Shown: positions 25,016-33,072 of the stretch, in pieces
How positions within the stretch are numbered: the first letter of the stretch is position 1
Layout: every line of letters starts with the position of its first letter
From: Petrimonas sp. IBARAKI
Lineage (GTDB): Bacteria > Bacteroidota > Bacteroidia > Bacteroidales > Dysgonomonadaceae
NCBI GenBank assembly: GCA_002356435.2
Contig: AP018040.2
Span: forward strand, 2,418,001 to 2,482,000
DNA length: 64,000 bases
Direction: 5' to 3'
Position numbers and translations under genes: made by a program
Notes under the pieces: model-generated
Databases searched by the model: none
Told to the model about the DNA's origin: nothing
What the model saw: the letters and a program-made list of their open reading frames with translations, nothing else

Positions 25016-25552
25016 ATGAATGTTCTAGAATTAACAAAAAATATTATACCGGAAGCCTATAATATCCAGAGGCAGGGGAATCGCGAAAATACGTCTTACC
25101 ATGGTGTTGTGGAGTGTGTGTTACATTTTGACAACGGTAAATACAAGACCATTTCCAGTGATAACGCAAAGGATTTACTTTCCGTGAATATAATAAGATA
25201 CAACCATAAATCGGAAATGGAAGTGGATTTCACCGAACGGGTTCTAATGCATTATAAGGACTCCGGTTCCATAGAGGATCTCGCCAGGCGCTGCGGTTAC
25301 AAATCCACTAAGACATTTACCCGGTATTTCAAACGGATATTTGACACTACACCCAAGCAATGGTTATTCTTAATCAAGAAAAATGAAGTTATACATTATT
25401 TGCAAAATACCAATATACCCATTAATGAAATTGTGTCGATTACAGGATTTTGCAACATGTCGCATTTGGCGTATTTCTGTAAGACAAAAATTGGTTCAAG
25501 TCCCACAGAAATAAGAAACGAAGCCATAGAGGACAACAAGGGTTCCCGATAA
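25016..25552 (+). CDS. Short AraC-family DNA-binding protein
   Basis: A 178-residue protein from the ATG at 25016; an upstream frame start at 24989 adds nine unlikely residues. The C-terminal 100 residues form an AraC double helix-turn-helix: LARRCGYKSTKTFTRYFKRIF, then INEIVSITGFCNMSHLAYFC. The N-terminal part is too short for a full cupin sensing domain, so ligand sensing may be absent or reduced. A second AraC gene starts 56 bases downstream. Together they precede the Mfa-type fimbrial operon and are likely its regulators. Confidence 0.85.
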   Translation: MNVLELTKNIIPEAYNIQRQGNRENTSYHGVVECVLHFDNGKYKTISSDNAKDLLSVNIIRYNHKSEMEVDFTERVLMHYKDSGSIEDLARRCGYKSTKTFTRYFKRIFDTTPKQWLFLIKKNEVIHYLQNTNIPINEIVSITGFCNMSHLAYFCKTKIGSSPTEIRNEAIEDNKGSR

Positions 25553-25608
25553 GGCCTGGAGTTCCTGTAACAAGGGTTTAATTTCAGAAACATATAAAAA
25601 GATCTTTT

Positions 25609-26454
25609 ATGGACATACTTTACTTCAATGAACACCAACAATGCCGGCACTACCTTTCCGAGGTACGTTCTCTTTTTAAGGTACACGAGTTGCCCGCCCA
25701 CCATCGTATCATTATAGACTCAAAAGGGTTGTATGCCTTTGTCTTCATGCTGAAAGGAGAGGTGGAGATCAACTGCTGTTACGACCAGACCCACCGGCTA
25801 ACGGCAGGAAACATGTACTCCCTGAACGAACAGTACACCTATACAGGCATCACGCTGGGCGACACGGAATCCATAATATTGATGTTCGAGAATCCACATA
25901 TACGGTGTGATGAGTTTTCGCTCATCAAACTCCGCAAATACATTCCGAAAGAGACCCACTGCATCGAAAAGTTGCCCATACTACCGCAGATCACGGACTA
26001 CCTGAACGGAATGCGATTCTACATCGCCCACAAAATGTATTGTGCCCATTTACAAGACATCAAGCAAAGCGAATGGTTCTTTCTTATGCGGGCTTTTTTC
26101 ACCAAAGAGGAGAACGCCCAGTTTTTTCATTCCCTTATCCGGGGAAACAATCCATTCATGATTATGGTGAAGCAAAAAAGCCGGGAGGTGAAAACAGTGG
26201 CTGAACTGGCCTCAGCCTGCAATATGACGGAACGTACCTTCAGACGCCATTTCAAGCAATACTTCCAGATCGCCCCCAAGCAATGGCTACTGGAACAGAA
26301 TAAACAACAGGTAGAACTGGAGCTGATGAAGTCTGAAGACGGACTTAAAATCCTCGCACCACAGTTGGGGTTCTGTTCTGATACACAACTCAGTAATTAT
26401 TGCCGCCGCTATTTTAAAAAAACCTCGTCGGAGATCCGAAAGGCAAACAGTTGA
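25609..26454 (+). CDS. AraC-family transcriptional regulator with N-terminal cupin-like domain
   Basis: A 281-residue regulator. The N-terminal cupin-like sensor region spans about 20-160 (AFVFMLKGEVEINCCYD). The C-terminal AraC domain (about 195-280) reads VAELASACNMTERTFRRHFK, followed by ILAPQLGFCSDTQLSNYCRR. It follows the short AraC gene and lies 208 bases before the first fimbrial gene on the same strand. Regulation of that operon is inferred from position, as for Bacteroidetes fimbrial loci. Confidence 0.88.
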   Translation: MDILYFNEHQQCRHYLSEVRSLFKVHELPAHHRIIIDSKGLYAFVFMLKGEVEINCCYDQTHRLTAGNMYSLNEQYTYTGITLGDTESIILMFENPHIRCDEFSLIKLRKYIPKETHCIEKLPILPQITDYLNGMRFYIAHKMYCAHLQDIKQSEWFFLMRAFFTKEENAQFFHSLIRGNNPFMIMVKQKSREVKTVAELASACNMTERTFRRHFKQYFQIAPKQWLLEQNKQQVELELMKSEDGLKILAPQLGFCSDTQLSNYCRRYFKKTSSEIRKANS

Positions 26455-26531
26455 TCGGTTCACGAGCTCAAAATGTCCTATTTTCTATATTTTTTGTCCG
26501 TTATTTCTTTTCGTATGATGGGTTATCATTT

Positions 26532-26539
26532 TAAATTTG
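26532..26539 (+). promoter_or_regulatory. Possible -7 element of the fimbrial operon promoter
   Basis: TAAATTTG matches the Bacteroidetes -7 consensus TAnnTTTG and lies 124 bases before the first fimbrial gene. No exact -33 TTTG is found at 19-21 bases upstream, so this is tentative. Confidence 0.35.
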
Positions 26540-26662
26540 CAGCCGTCGCCAAGATCAATTAACGTAGCTGTTTTTCATTTTTACAATAAAGTAAAAACAA
26601 AATTAACGGTCTGATAGATAGGTCGATAATATTTGATTCTTTAGCATCGTTCAATCAGTCAA

Positions 26663-27283
26663 ATGAACATAAGCTCAAAAAAACATTTTCAAAATATGTT
26701 TAAGAATTATCTGCACAGTATTCTTTTTACGGTTATCGCATTTATGTGTAGTTTATTTACGCTAAACGCTCAAAAAGCGGCGGTTAAGACCAATTTTGCT
26801 TATTGGGGAGCTGCCGCGTCGCCTAACGTAGGGCTAGAATTCTCCCTCGGAAAGAAATCCTCACTCGAATTGGGTGGAGGCTTTAACCTTTGGGATTTTA
26901 AAGACAACCGAAAAGCCAAGCATTGGTTGGCACAACCCGAGTTCCGATACTGGTTTTGCGAGCGATTCAACGGTCACTTCCTCGGCCTTCACGCTCACGG
27001 AGCGCAATTCAACATCGGTAATTGGGATATTCCCGTGGGGCGTCTGGAGAAGTTTAAAGACCGCCGTTACGAAGGGTATCTGTACGGCGGGGGTATCGGT
27101 TACGGCTATCAATGGATACTAAGCCCCCGATGGAACTTTGAAGCAAGTCTGGGCGCCGGCTTCGCTCGTATCCATTACGACATATACCCGTGTGCCGAGT
27201 GTGGGACAAAACTCGGCGAAGGCAAGTACAACTACTGGGGCGTAACCAAAGCGGCCCTGTCACTCATCTATTTTCTCAAATAA
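26663..27283 (+). CDS. DUF3575-domain protein of the fimbrial operon
   Basis: A 206-residue protein with a signal peptide (about 12-36, ending SLFTLNAQ); translation could also start at the internal Met12. The mature part matches DUF3575, a predicted small outer-membrane beta-barrel: KTNFAYWGAAASPNVGLEFSL, alternating aromatic strands, and a final VTKAALSLIYFLK. DUF3575 genes typically open Mfa-type fimbrial loci in Bacteroidetes, often next to a DUF3868/OmpA-like gene, as here. A role in fimbrial assembly or anchoring is inferred. The next gene starts 6 bases after its stop. Confidence 0.88.
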   Translation: MNISSKKHFQNMFKNYLHSILFTVIAFMCSLFTLNAQKAAVKTNFAYWGAAASPNVGLEFSLGKKSSLELGGGFNLWDFKDNRKAKHWLAQPEFRYWFCERFNGHFLGLHAHGAQFNIGNWDIPVGRLEKFKDRRYEGYLYGGGIGYGYQWILSPRWNFEASLGAGFARIHYDIYPCAECGTKLGEGKYNYWGVTKAALSLIYFLK

Positions 27284-27289
27284 GCGGCG

Positions 27290-28753
27290 ATGAAAAAATT
27301 CACACACATATTTATCTTACCGGTTGCCCTGTTTCTCGGAGTTACAACTGCGGCATACGGGCAACGAGTCTACTCGGGCCAGGTTACCGTAGAGAACCTC
27401 ACCGGCATAAAAGAAAACAACACCCTTTCGGTGTACATGGATATTGTGTTGGACGCCTTAAAGATAGGCTCCGACGAAATGCTTACCCTCACTCCCGTTC
27501 TCACAGCCAATAAGGGAACGCAGAGCCGGGCTTTGCCTCCTGCCGTGGTCAATGGCGGACGACGCCAAAAAATGGTGGAACGGGCTCGGGTATTAAACGG
27601 CGACCCCGTGTTTGCCGAGACACCCCGGACAGTCTTGAAACGCAATAACAACACGCGTCAGACTATCAATTACAGTGCCGCTGTACCTCTTGAAAGCTGG
27701 ATGAGCGATGCTTCGCTGAAGCTGGTTAAAAACGCTACCGGCTGTGCCGAGTGCGATAAAGGCAGCGGGGAGCAATTGTTGACAGGCAGGGTGCTACGCG
27801 AACCTTACATGCCCATATACAAGCTGACATACATCGTTCCTGAAGTGGAACCGGTGAAAGCACGTTCAGATCGCCATACGGCGACATTCAATTATGTGGT
27901 GGGCAAACACGACCTGGTACGCAACTACAAAAACAACGCTGTCGAATTTGATCGTGCGGACAGGGTCATCAACGAGGTAAAAGGAAACAAAGATCTGAAT
28001 ATCACCGAATTTACCGTGTCGGGATATGCTTCGCCTGAAGGGAACCATAACTCCAACCGTGCTTTGTCCGACCGCCGCGCCAACTCGTTTGCCGATTATC
28101 TGAGCAACGCGCACGGCATTAGCCGAAGCCGGTTTAAAGTGACTGGTTACGGTGAAGACTGGGACGGGCTGAAACAAGCGGTAGAAAAATCGGCGTTAGC
28201 CGACAGAGACGAAATATTGGGCATCATTAATAATGTAGCCAATCCCGATTCGCGCGACGCTGAACTGAAAAAACTCTCAAAAGGGCAGACCTACCGCACG
28301 TTGCTGGAAAACTATTATCCTCCGTTACGCAGAACCGATTACACCATTGCCTATAACGTGCGCGCATTCAGTGTGGAAGAGGCGAAGGAAGTTATACGCA
28401 CCAATCCGAAACTGTTGAGCTTGAACGAAATGTATCTGGTGGCACAGACCTACCCTGAAAACAGCAAAGAGTTCAAGGAAGTGTTTGATATTGCCACACG
28501 CCTGTATCCCAACGAACCCATTGCCATTCTCAACTCGGCAGCCGCCGATATCGAGGGAGGCAACCATCAGGCAGCCATTGACCGCCTGAACAAAATAGAA
28601 AACGACCCGCGCTCGTGGAACAACCTGGGCGTGGCCTATGCACGCATGAAGAATCCGACAAAGGCAAAAGAATATTTTGAAAAAGCCGCTGCCCGCGGAG
28701 ACGCAGACGCGAAAGCCAATTTGGAAGAATTAATTAAAACAACGAAAGATTAA
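27290..28753 (+). CDS. DUF3868/OmpA-like protein with C-terminal TPR repeats
   Basis: A 487-residue secreted protein. After the signal peptide (ending AAYGQ) comes a DUF3868-like beta domain (about 25-200, with a CAEC pair). An OmpA-like peptidoglycan-binding domain follows (about 205-320), with ITEFTVSGYASPEGNHNSNRALSDRRA and FKVTGYGEDWDGL. The C-terminal part (about 375-480) has TPR-like helices (ATRLYPNEPIAILNSAAADI, then NLGVAYARMKNPTKAKEYFEKAA). The architecture suits a periplasmic or outer-membrane scaffold for fimbriae. It is coupled to the DUF3575 gene upstream and precedes the fimbrilin gene by 55 bases. Confidence 0.87.
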   Translation: MKKFTHIFILPVALFLGVTTAAYGQRVYSGQVTVENLTGIKENNTLSVYMDIVLDALKIGSDEMLTLTPVLTANKGTQSRALPPAVVNGGRRQKMVERARVLNGDPVFAETPRTVLKRNNNTRQTINYSAAVPLESWMSDASLKLVKNATGCAECDKGSGEQLLTGRVLREPYMPIYKLTYIVPEVEPVKARSDRHTATFNYVVGKHDLVRNYKNNAVEFDRADRVINEVKGNKDLNITEFTVSGYASPEGNHNSNRALSDRRANSFADYLSNAHGISRSRFKVTGYGEDWDGLKQAVEKSALADRDEILGIINNVANPDSRDAELKKLSKGQTYRTLLENYYPPLRRTDYTIAYNVRAFSVEEAKEVIRTNPKLLSLNEMYLVAQTYPENSKEFKEVFDIATRLYPNEPIAILNSAAADIEGGNHQAAIDRLNKIENDPRSWNNLGVAYARMKNPTKAKEYFEKAAARGDADAKANLEELIKTTKD

Positions 28754-28808
28754 AGCTAAAAAACGAGATACTAATCAATCAATTATTCATTTTTAATTCA
28801 TTAAAACA

Positions 28809-30413
28809 ATGAGAAAAGCAATTAAGGTTCTAATGATGGCTGCCATAGTATTTGGCTTGGCGGCCTGTAATAACGAAGAGGGTCCGGATGTGACCACCAA
28901 AGGGAACACCTATGCAAGTGTGAATGTCGCTTTAAAGGGCATTCAGACCAGGGCGCTGACGGATAACCAGAGTGACAATGCCGGTACACCGGCAGAACAG
29001 GTGCTGGCTACCTTGGAAATGCTTTCAACCGCAGGCAATGCCACATGGTCGCCGGCGGCAACGGGAAGTGCTGATGGTACGTTCTGGCATGAAACCGGGA
29101 TATATAAAACAGCCCCCTGGCCAACCACAGCCGGAGCCCAAACCATGGCGTTGATTTTTAACAAAAACAGCGTTACCCCGGGCGATGCCACGGCCACAGC
29201 CGCCACTGAATATAGCGGTGCGTTATCCGGATTAACCAGCCCTAACTTCACCATGACATCCAAGGCTTTCAACGGTAATATTCTACCCAATATTACAAAA
29301 GATGCTTGCCTGGCCGGTACGGATCAGACGAAAAACGTTTTCACCGGAATTGAAGTGGAAAGAGTAGTGGCTAAAGGTATTGTCCGCCAGGCTGCTGATT
29401 TCTCCGGTGATGTGATGCAGGGAACAACCAAGGTTGCTACCGTATCGGAGGTTACTTTTGCCGCTGTGAACGGCGCTACCAAAACATACTTGTTCCGCGA
29501 CAATGCGGGTTTCAGAACCATGGAAGTCGCTGACAACAATCAGTATACCGATTATAAATCGGCCATTCACACCGTCGCTCCCACACAAGACGCTGATGCT
29601 GCCGTTGCAGCCGGATTGGTCCGCCTGGGCGTTTCCGGAGTCCCCGCGGATGTATCAACCGCCAAGGATGTAAACGTGGCTGGCGCAACACCGGAAAGCG
29701 CAGATACCAAAGTATTTTATTTTATGGAAAACAGTGGCGCATTGTCCAACTTCGTTGCCGGTGGTGCCATTGAAGAACAAGGGTTCTATCGTTTTGCCTA
29801 TGCAAAAGTATACGGATATTACACTCCCGAAAAAGTGTTGGGCGTGGATGGTACGGCTAAAAACTTTGTAGCCAAGGCAGGTACCGGAAAATGGTACAAC
29901 CCCACAACCTTTGTTGCAGGAACTGAAGGAGACGGTGTCTCTCAAGAAGGTTACCTTGTATATGCGCTAAAAGAACTTGTTTGGGGTAGCGCTAAAAAAG
30001 GAACTACTTTTTACATGGGTATACAAGACGGTGTGTTATATGAAACTCCGGACGCTGCGGCTTCCAGCACTTCGGCTCCCGGTCAGTTTGCTTACACGTA
30101 TAAAGACGGGAAATGCGGGTACCGTGCATTATGGAACCGTCAAACACTGGATACTGACGACAAGGTGGTTGTGAATGCCAGCACACGTCGTAACAATGCC
30201 TATATGTTAGACATCAAAGGATTTGCAAAGATTGGCTTCCCCTGGGATTCCTCCGATCCCAACGACCCGAACTTGCCAAAAGAAGACCCGGATAGCCCCA
30301 ATTATCCCGATCCCGATGATCCTAACATTGAACCCACCGAAACCTATATGCGGGTTGAAGCGGTAGTCCTTCCCTGGAACCTGGTTCAACGGGGTAGCAT
30401 TATCCTGCAATAA
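28809..30413 (+). CDS. Mfa1-like major fimbrilin
   Basis: A 534-residue lipoprotein precursor with an LAAC lipobox at about residue 20 (VFGLAACNNEEG). Two beta-sandwich regions typical of type V pilins follow, and the C-terminal donor-strand-like segment VEAVVLPWNLVQRGSIILQ is the hallmark end of Mfa1-family shaft subunits. The sequence QTRAL near residue 48 matches the Arg-protease maturation site used in P. gingivalis, where cleavage frees the groove for strand exchange. It is followed by two hairpins and then the Mfa2-like anchor gene, as expected for the main shaft subunit. Confidence 0.88.
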   Translation: MRKAIKVLMMAAIVFGLAACNNEEGPDVTTKGNTYASVNVALKGIQTRALTDNQSDNAGTPAEQVLATLEMLSTAGNATWSPAATGSADGTFWHETGIYKTAPWPTTAGAQTMALIFNKNSVTPGDATATAATEYSGALSGLTSPNFTMTSKAFNGNILPNITKDACLAGTDQTKNVFTGIEVERVVAKGIVRQAADFSGDVMQGTTKVATVSEVTFAAVNGATKTYLFRDNAGFRTMEVADNNQYTDYKSAIHTVAPTQDADAAVAAGLVRLGVSGVPADVSTAKDVNVAGATPESADTKVFYFMENSGALSNFVAGGAIEEQGFYRFAYAKVYGYYTPEKVLGVDGTAKNFVAKAGTGKWYNPTTFVAGTEGDGVSQEGYLVYALKELVWGSAKKGTTFYMGIQDGVLYETPDAAASSTSAPGQFAYTYKDGKCGYRALWNRQTLDTDDKVVVNASTRRNNAYMLDIKGFAKIGFPWDSSDPNDPNLPKEDPDSPNYPDPDDPNIEPTETYMRVEAVVLPWNLVQRGSIILQ

Positions 30414-30422
30414 TCCCATGCC

Positions 30423-30474
30423 TTTCCGTGCACGAAACGGAAACCAGGGCAGCAGCGCTTTGTTGGGCTGCTGC
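30423..30474 (+). promoter_or_regulatory. Pair of intercistronic hairpins after the major fimbrilin gene
   Basis: Two hairpins lie in the 122-base gap after mfa1: TTTCCGT/ACGGAAA (30423-30443) and GCAGCAGC/GCTGCTGC (30449-30474). No T-run follows, so they are more likely a processing or partial-termination site than a full terminator. Such an element could keep shaft subunit message above the minor subunits. Confidence 0.45.
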
Positions 30475-30535
30475 TCACAAAAACTAAAACGGCAAAGTGA
30501 GTCGTTAAAGCTATAACGGCAATAATTAAAACGAT

Positions 30536-31501
30536 ATGAGACAATTTCAATCCTATATATTCTTAGCGGCATTACTGTTGATTTCGGTTCCATCGGGGTG
30601 CGACAGGATGATTTACGACGACCTGAGTGAATGTCCGCAGGGGGTTAACTTTGCGTTCTATACGCAAACTCCGTGTGAAAGCGGCCCTTCTTACCCGAAA
30701 GCCATCAAGCAGGTGCGTGTGTTTGCTTTTGACGAGAATGAGGTTTTGGTAGAAGAATATGCGGCCACCGGCTTAGCGTTGTCTGCCGACTATTTACTGG
30801 AAACATCCTTTTATAAGATAGGGAAATTCACTTTTGCGGCGTGGGGAGGAGAAGACCTGTCTACCTACGATTTTTCACAGTTTATCCAGGGAACAACCAC
30901 CAGGAAGCAGATGTTCCTGTCGATGAAAAAACAGGCCGACCAAGTCAGTACTCACCCGCTGCCGCTTTACTACGGCGCATCGCTTGAACCGTTGGTTATT
31001 ACGGACCGCACGGACCTGGGATCCATTTTCGATTTGGTTTCGTTCAACATGCAGGAGTTCACCAACCGCATCCGTTTTACCATCCACGGACTGTCGAAAG
31101 AAGACACGTACAACGTGGTCATTACGGACGATAACGGCAACTATGATTTCAATGCCGACTACGCCCCCGATACCCGTTTCGATTATACAAACCCTATCCG
31201 CAGGGACGGCGATATGCTGAAAGCCGATTTCACCGTGATGAAACTGGCAGAAGGGAGAGATACCCGTTTTACCCTTACCGACACCACGACGGGAAAAGTC
31301 ATTTATTCCGCGGATCTGGTGGATGACATCATCATGTACCGCGGCGATTCGGGAGAACCTCCGTACCGGCTGGAATGCGATCATGATTTCAATATAATCA
31401 TTGTTTTCGAACCCAACCCCGAATCTCAAACAACCTACATGTTGACGAGCATTATCGTGAACGATTGGAACGTGGTTAAAAGACCTGTAATACTGGGATA
31501 A
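30536..31501 (+). CDS. FimB/Mfa2-family fimbrial anchor lipoprotein
   Basis: A 321-residue lipoprotein (signal ending VPSGC) of the FimB/Mfa2 family (DUF1812). Typical features are the early CPQGVNFAFY segment, the KQVRVFAFDENEVLV strand, and the C-terminal IIVNDWNVVKRPVILG. Mfa2 anchors the pilus in the outer membrane and limits its length; unlike the shaft subunits it has no TRA cleavage site after the lipobox. Position directly after mfa1 agrees. The next gene starts 7 bases after its stop. Confidence 0.88.
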   Translation: MRQFQSYIFLAALLLISVPSGCDRMIYDDLSECPQGVNFAFYTQTPCESGPSYPKAIKQVRVFAFDENEVLVEEYAATGLALSADYLLETSFYKIGKFTFAAWGGEDLSTYDFSQFIQGTTTRKQMFLSMKKQADQVSTHPLPLYYGASLEPLVITDRTDLGSIFDLVSFNMQEFTNRIRFTIHGLSKEDTYNVVITDDNGNYDFNADYAPDTRFDYTNPIRRDGDMLKADFTVMKLAEGRDTRFTLTDTTTGKVIYSADLVDDIIMYRGDSGEPPYRLECDHDFNIIIVFEPNPESQTTYMLTSIIVNDWNVVKRPVILG

Positions 31502-31508
31502 TTTATCA

Positions 31509-33059
31509 ATGAGAAAGAAAAAATATATTCAAATAGTTGCATGGTTTTCGCTTCTCTTGCTCACGACAACGGGATGCGTGAAAGAAGATGTGCCGACAGA
31601 GCAAAAGGAAACTGCCGCCATCCGGATACTCACCACCATTGAAATGAGCATCCCTTCTCCCACACGGGCCACCACAAGAGCGGCGGGAACATGGGACGAA
31701 TCGAACGGTACATATGCCGAAGGGCTTGAAGACGGCTCCGTCAATGAAAGTACGGCAGGGACCGTGCGGGTAATGGCGTTCGACAATGCTTCGGGAGAGA
31801 TGGCTGCCAATATCCTATATGTAAAACCGGGGGTTACCCCTCCTTCCGCAGATGCAAAGAATTATACATTCGCCGACGGAACGGGACAGAACATATTCAA
31901 AATACAGATGGATCTCCAGATCCTCACCGGTTATTATGAATTTGTATTGATAGCCAACGAAGACCCTTCCTGGAACTTGGGGACGATCCATTCAAAATCT
32001 GCCCTCACAGGCACTCCCGGTTTAAAAGGATATCTGAATACCCTTATTTCGTCAACCGACTTAGAAAACAAGGTAACCGCCGGTTCGGGCATGCCCATGG
32101 CAGGCTCAACGTATATCAATGTGTCCTTTGTTCCGGGGACCACCGAACAAAACCCGCAATTGGTAAGCCCTTCCATTAAACTTAAACGGACATTGGCCAA
32201 GATGGAGGTAAACCTTACCAATCAGGATGTAAGCAACGGCAATGTGGTGTTCGAAACGGCCAATGTATACCGGATAAAAAGCGTTACCCTGCGTAACGCC
32301 AACCAAACCTATAATGTGTTGGAGAACGACGCCTCAGGTATAACGGAAACATCCGCCCCCATTACTCAAACGGTTACCCACGAGACCGGGGCACCGTTTA
32401 ACGGAAACATATTCTCGGCCTATATGGCCGAACGTAAAAACGCCACCGACGCCAACGCCGTGGTAGCAGACATAACTGTGGTGAAAGCCGGAGAAGACAT
32501 CACCTATTCCATACCCGTTTACCAAAATCCGGCAACGAAAGACTACTCTATCTATCGCAACACACTCTACCGGTTGAATTGTATTTTAAAAGGAAATGCC
32601 CTGACCATCACCCTGACGGTATTGCCCTGGGAGTTGATACAATCGCAAAAAGAATATATTTCGGAGGCCGAAATGGAGTATGCTTCGTATTGGACACCTG
32701 AACCGCCGACGGTTAACCAACCTTACAGCGCCGAATCGGGGGCGACGTATGATGTAGCCACTTTCACGTTTAAAATGACACGCCCCATCGGAGGAATATG
32801 GACAGCCACACTGACCAACGGGTTGGAATTCGCTTTTGCACCCGGATCGCCTATTACCGGAGCTGCCGGCACGGAATACAGCATAAAGGTGGTAGCACTC
32901 AAGCCCCCGACGACAACCGCCCGTACGACCGAGTTTTACCTGATGGTGGACGGAGTGGAAATAGACCCCGATAATTACGTACTGGATGGACAATTTGTGG
33001 AAGGCCCTATGGGTATTGGCCCGGGCAACAGGTATGTCATCACTCAAACGGTAAAATAA
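31509..33059 (+). CDS. Fimbrillin-like accessory pilus subunit
   Basis: A 516-residue lipoprotein (LTTTGC lipobox) with a fimbrillin fold: an N-terminal beta-sandwich with TVRVMAFDNASGEM, and a second domain whose strand ALTITLTVLPWELIQ equals the C-terminal strand of Mfa1. Here, however, about 135 residues follow that strand (from ISEAEMEYASYWTPEPP on), forming an extra beta domain. An Arg maturation site is likely within RATTRAAGT (about residues 54-62). It probably sits in the pilus as an adaptor or tip-proximal subunit; the exact Mfa3/4 equivalence is not clear. Confidence 0.8.
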   Translation: MRKKKYIQIVAWFSLLLLTTTGCVKEDVPTEQKETAAIRILTTIEMSIPSPTRATTRAAGTWDESNGTYAEGLEDGSVNESTAGTVRVMAFDNASGEMAANILYVKPGVTPPSADAKNYTFADGTGQNIFKIQMDLQILTGYYEFVLIANEDPSWNLGTIHSKSALTGTPGLKGYLNTLISSTDLENKVTAGSGMPMAGSTYINVSFVPGTTEQNPQLVSPSIKLKRTLAKMEVNLTNQDVSNGNVVFETANVYRIKSVTLRNANQTYNVLENDASGITETSAPITQTVTHETGAPFNGNIFSAYMAERKNATDANAVVADITVVKAGEDITYSIPVYQNPATKDYSIYRNTLYRLNCILKGNALTITLTVLPWELIQSQKEYISEAEMEYASYWTPEPPTVNQPYSAESGATYDVATFTFKMTRPIGGIWTATLTNGLEFAFAPGSPITGAAGTEYSIKVVALKPPTTTARTTEFYLMVDGVEIDPDNYVLDGQFVEGPMGIGPGNRYVITQTVK

Positions 33060-33072
33060 TTTTGTAAAGGCT

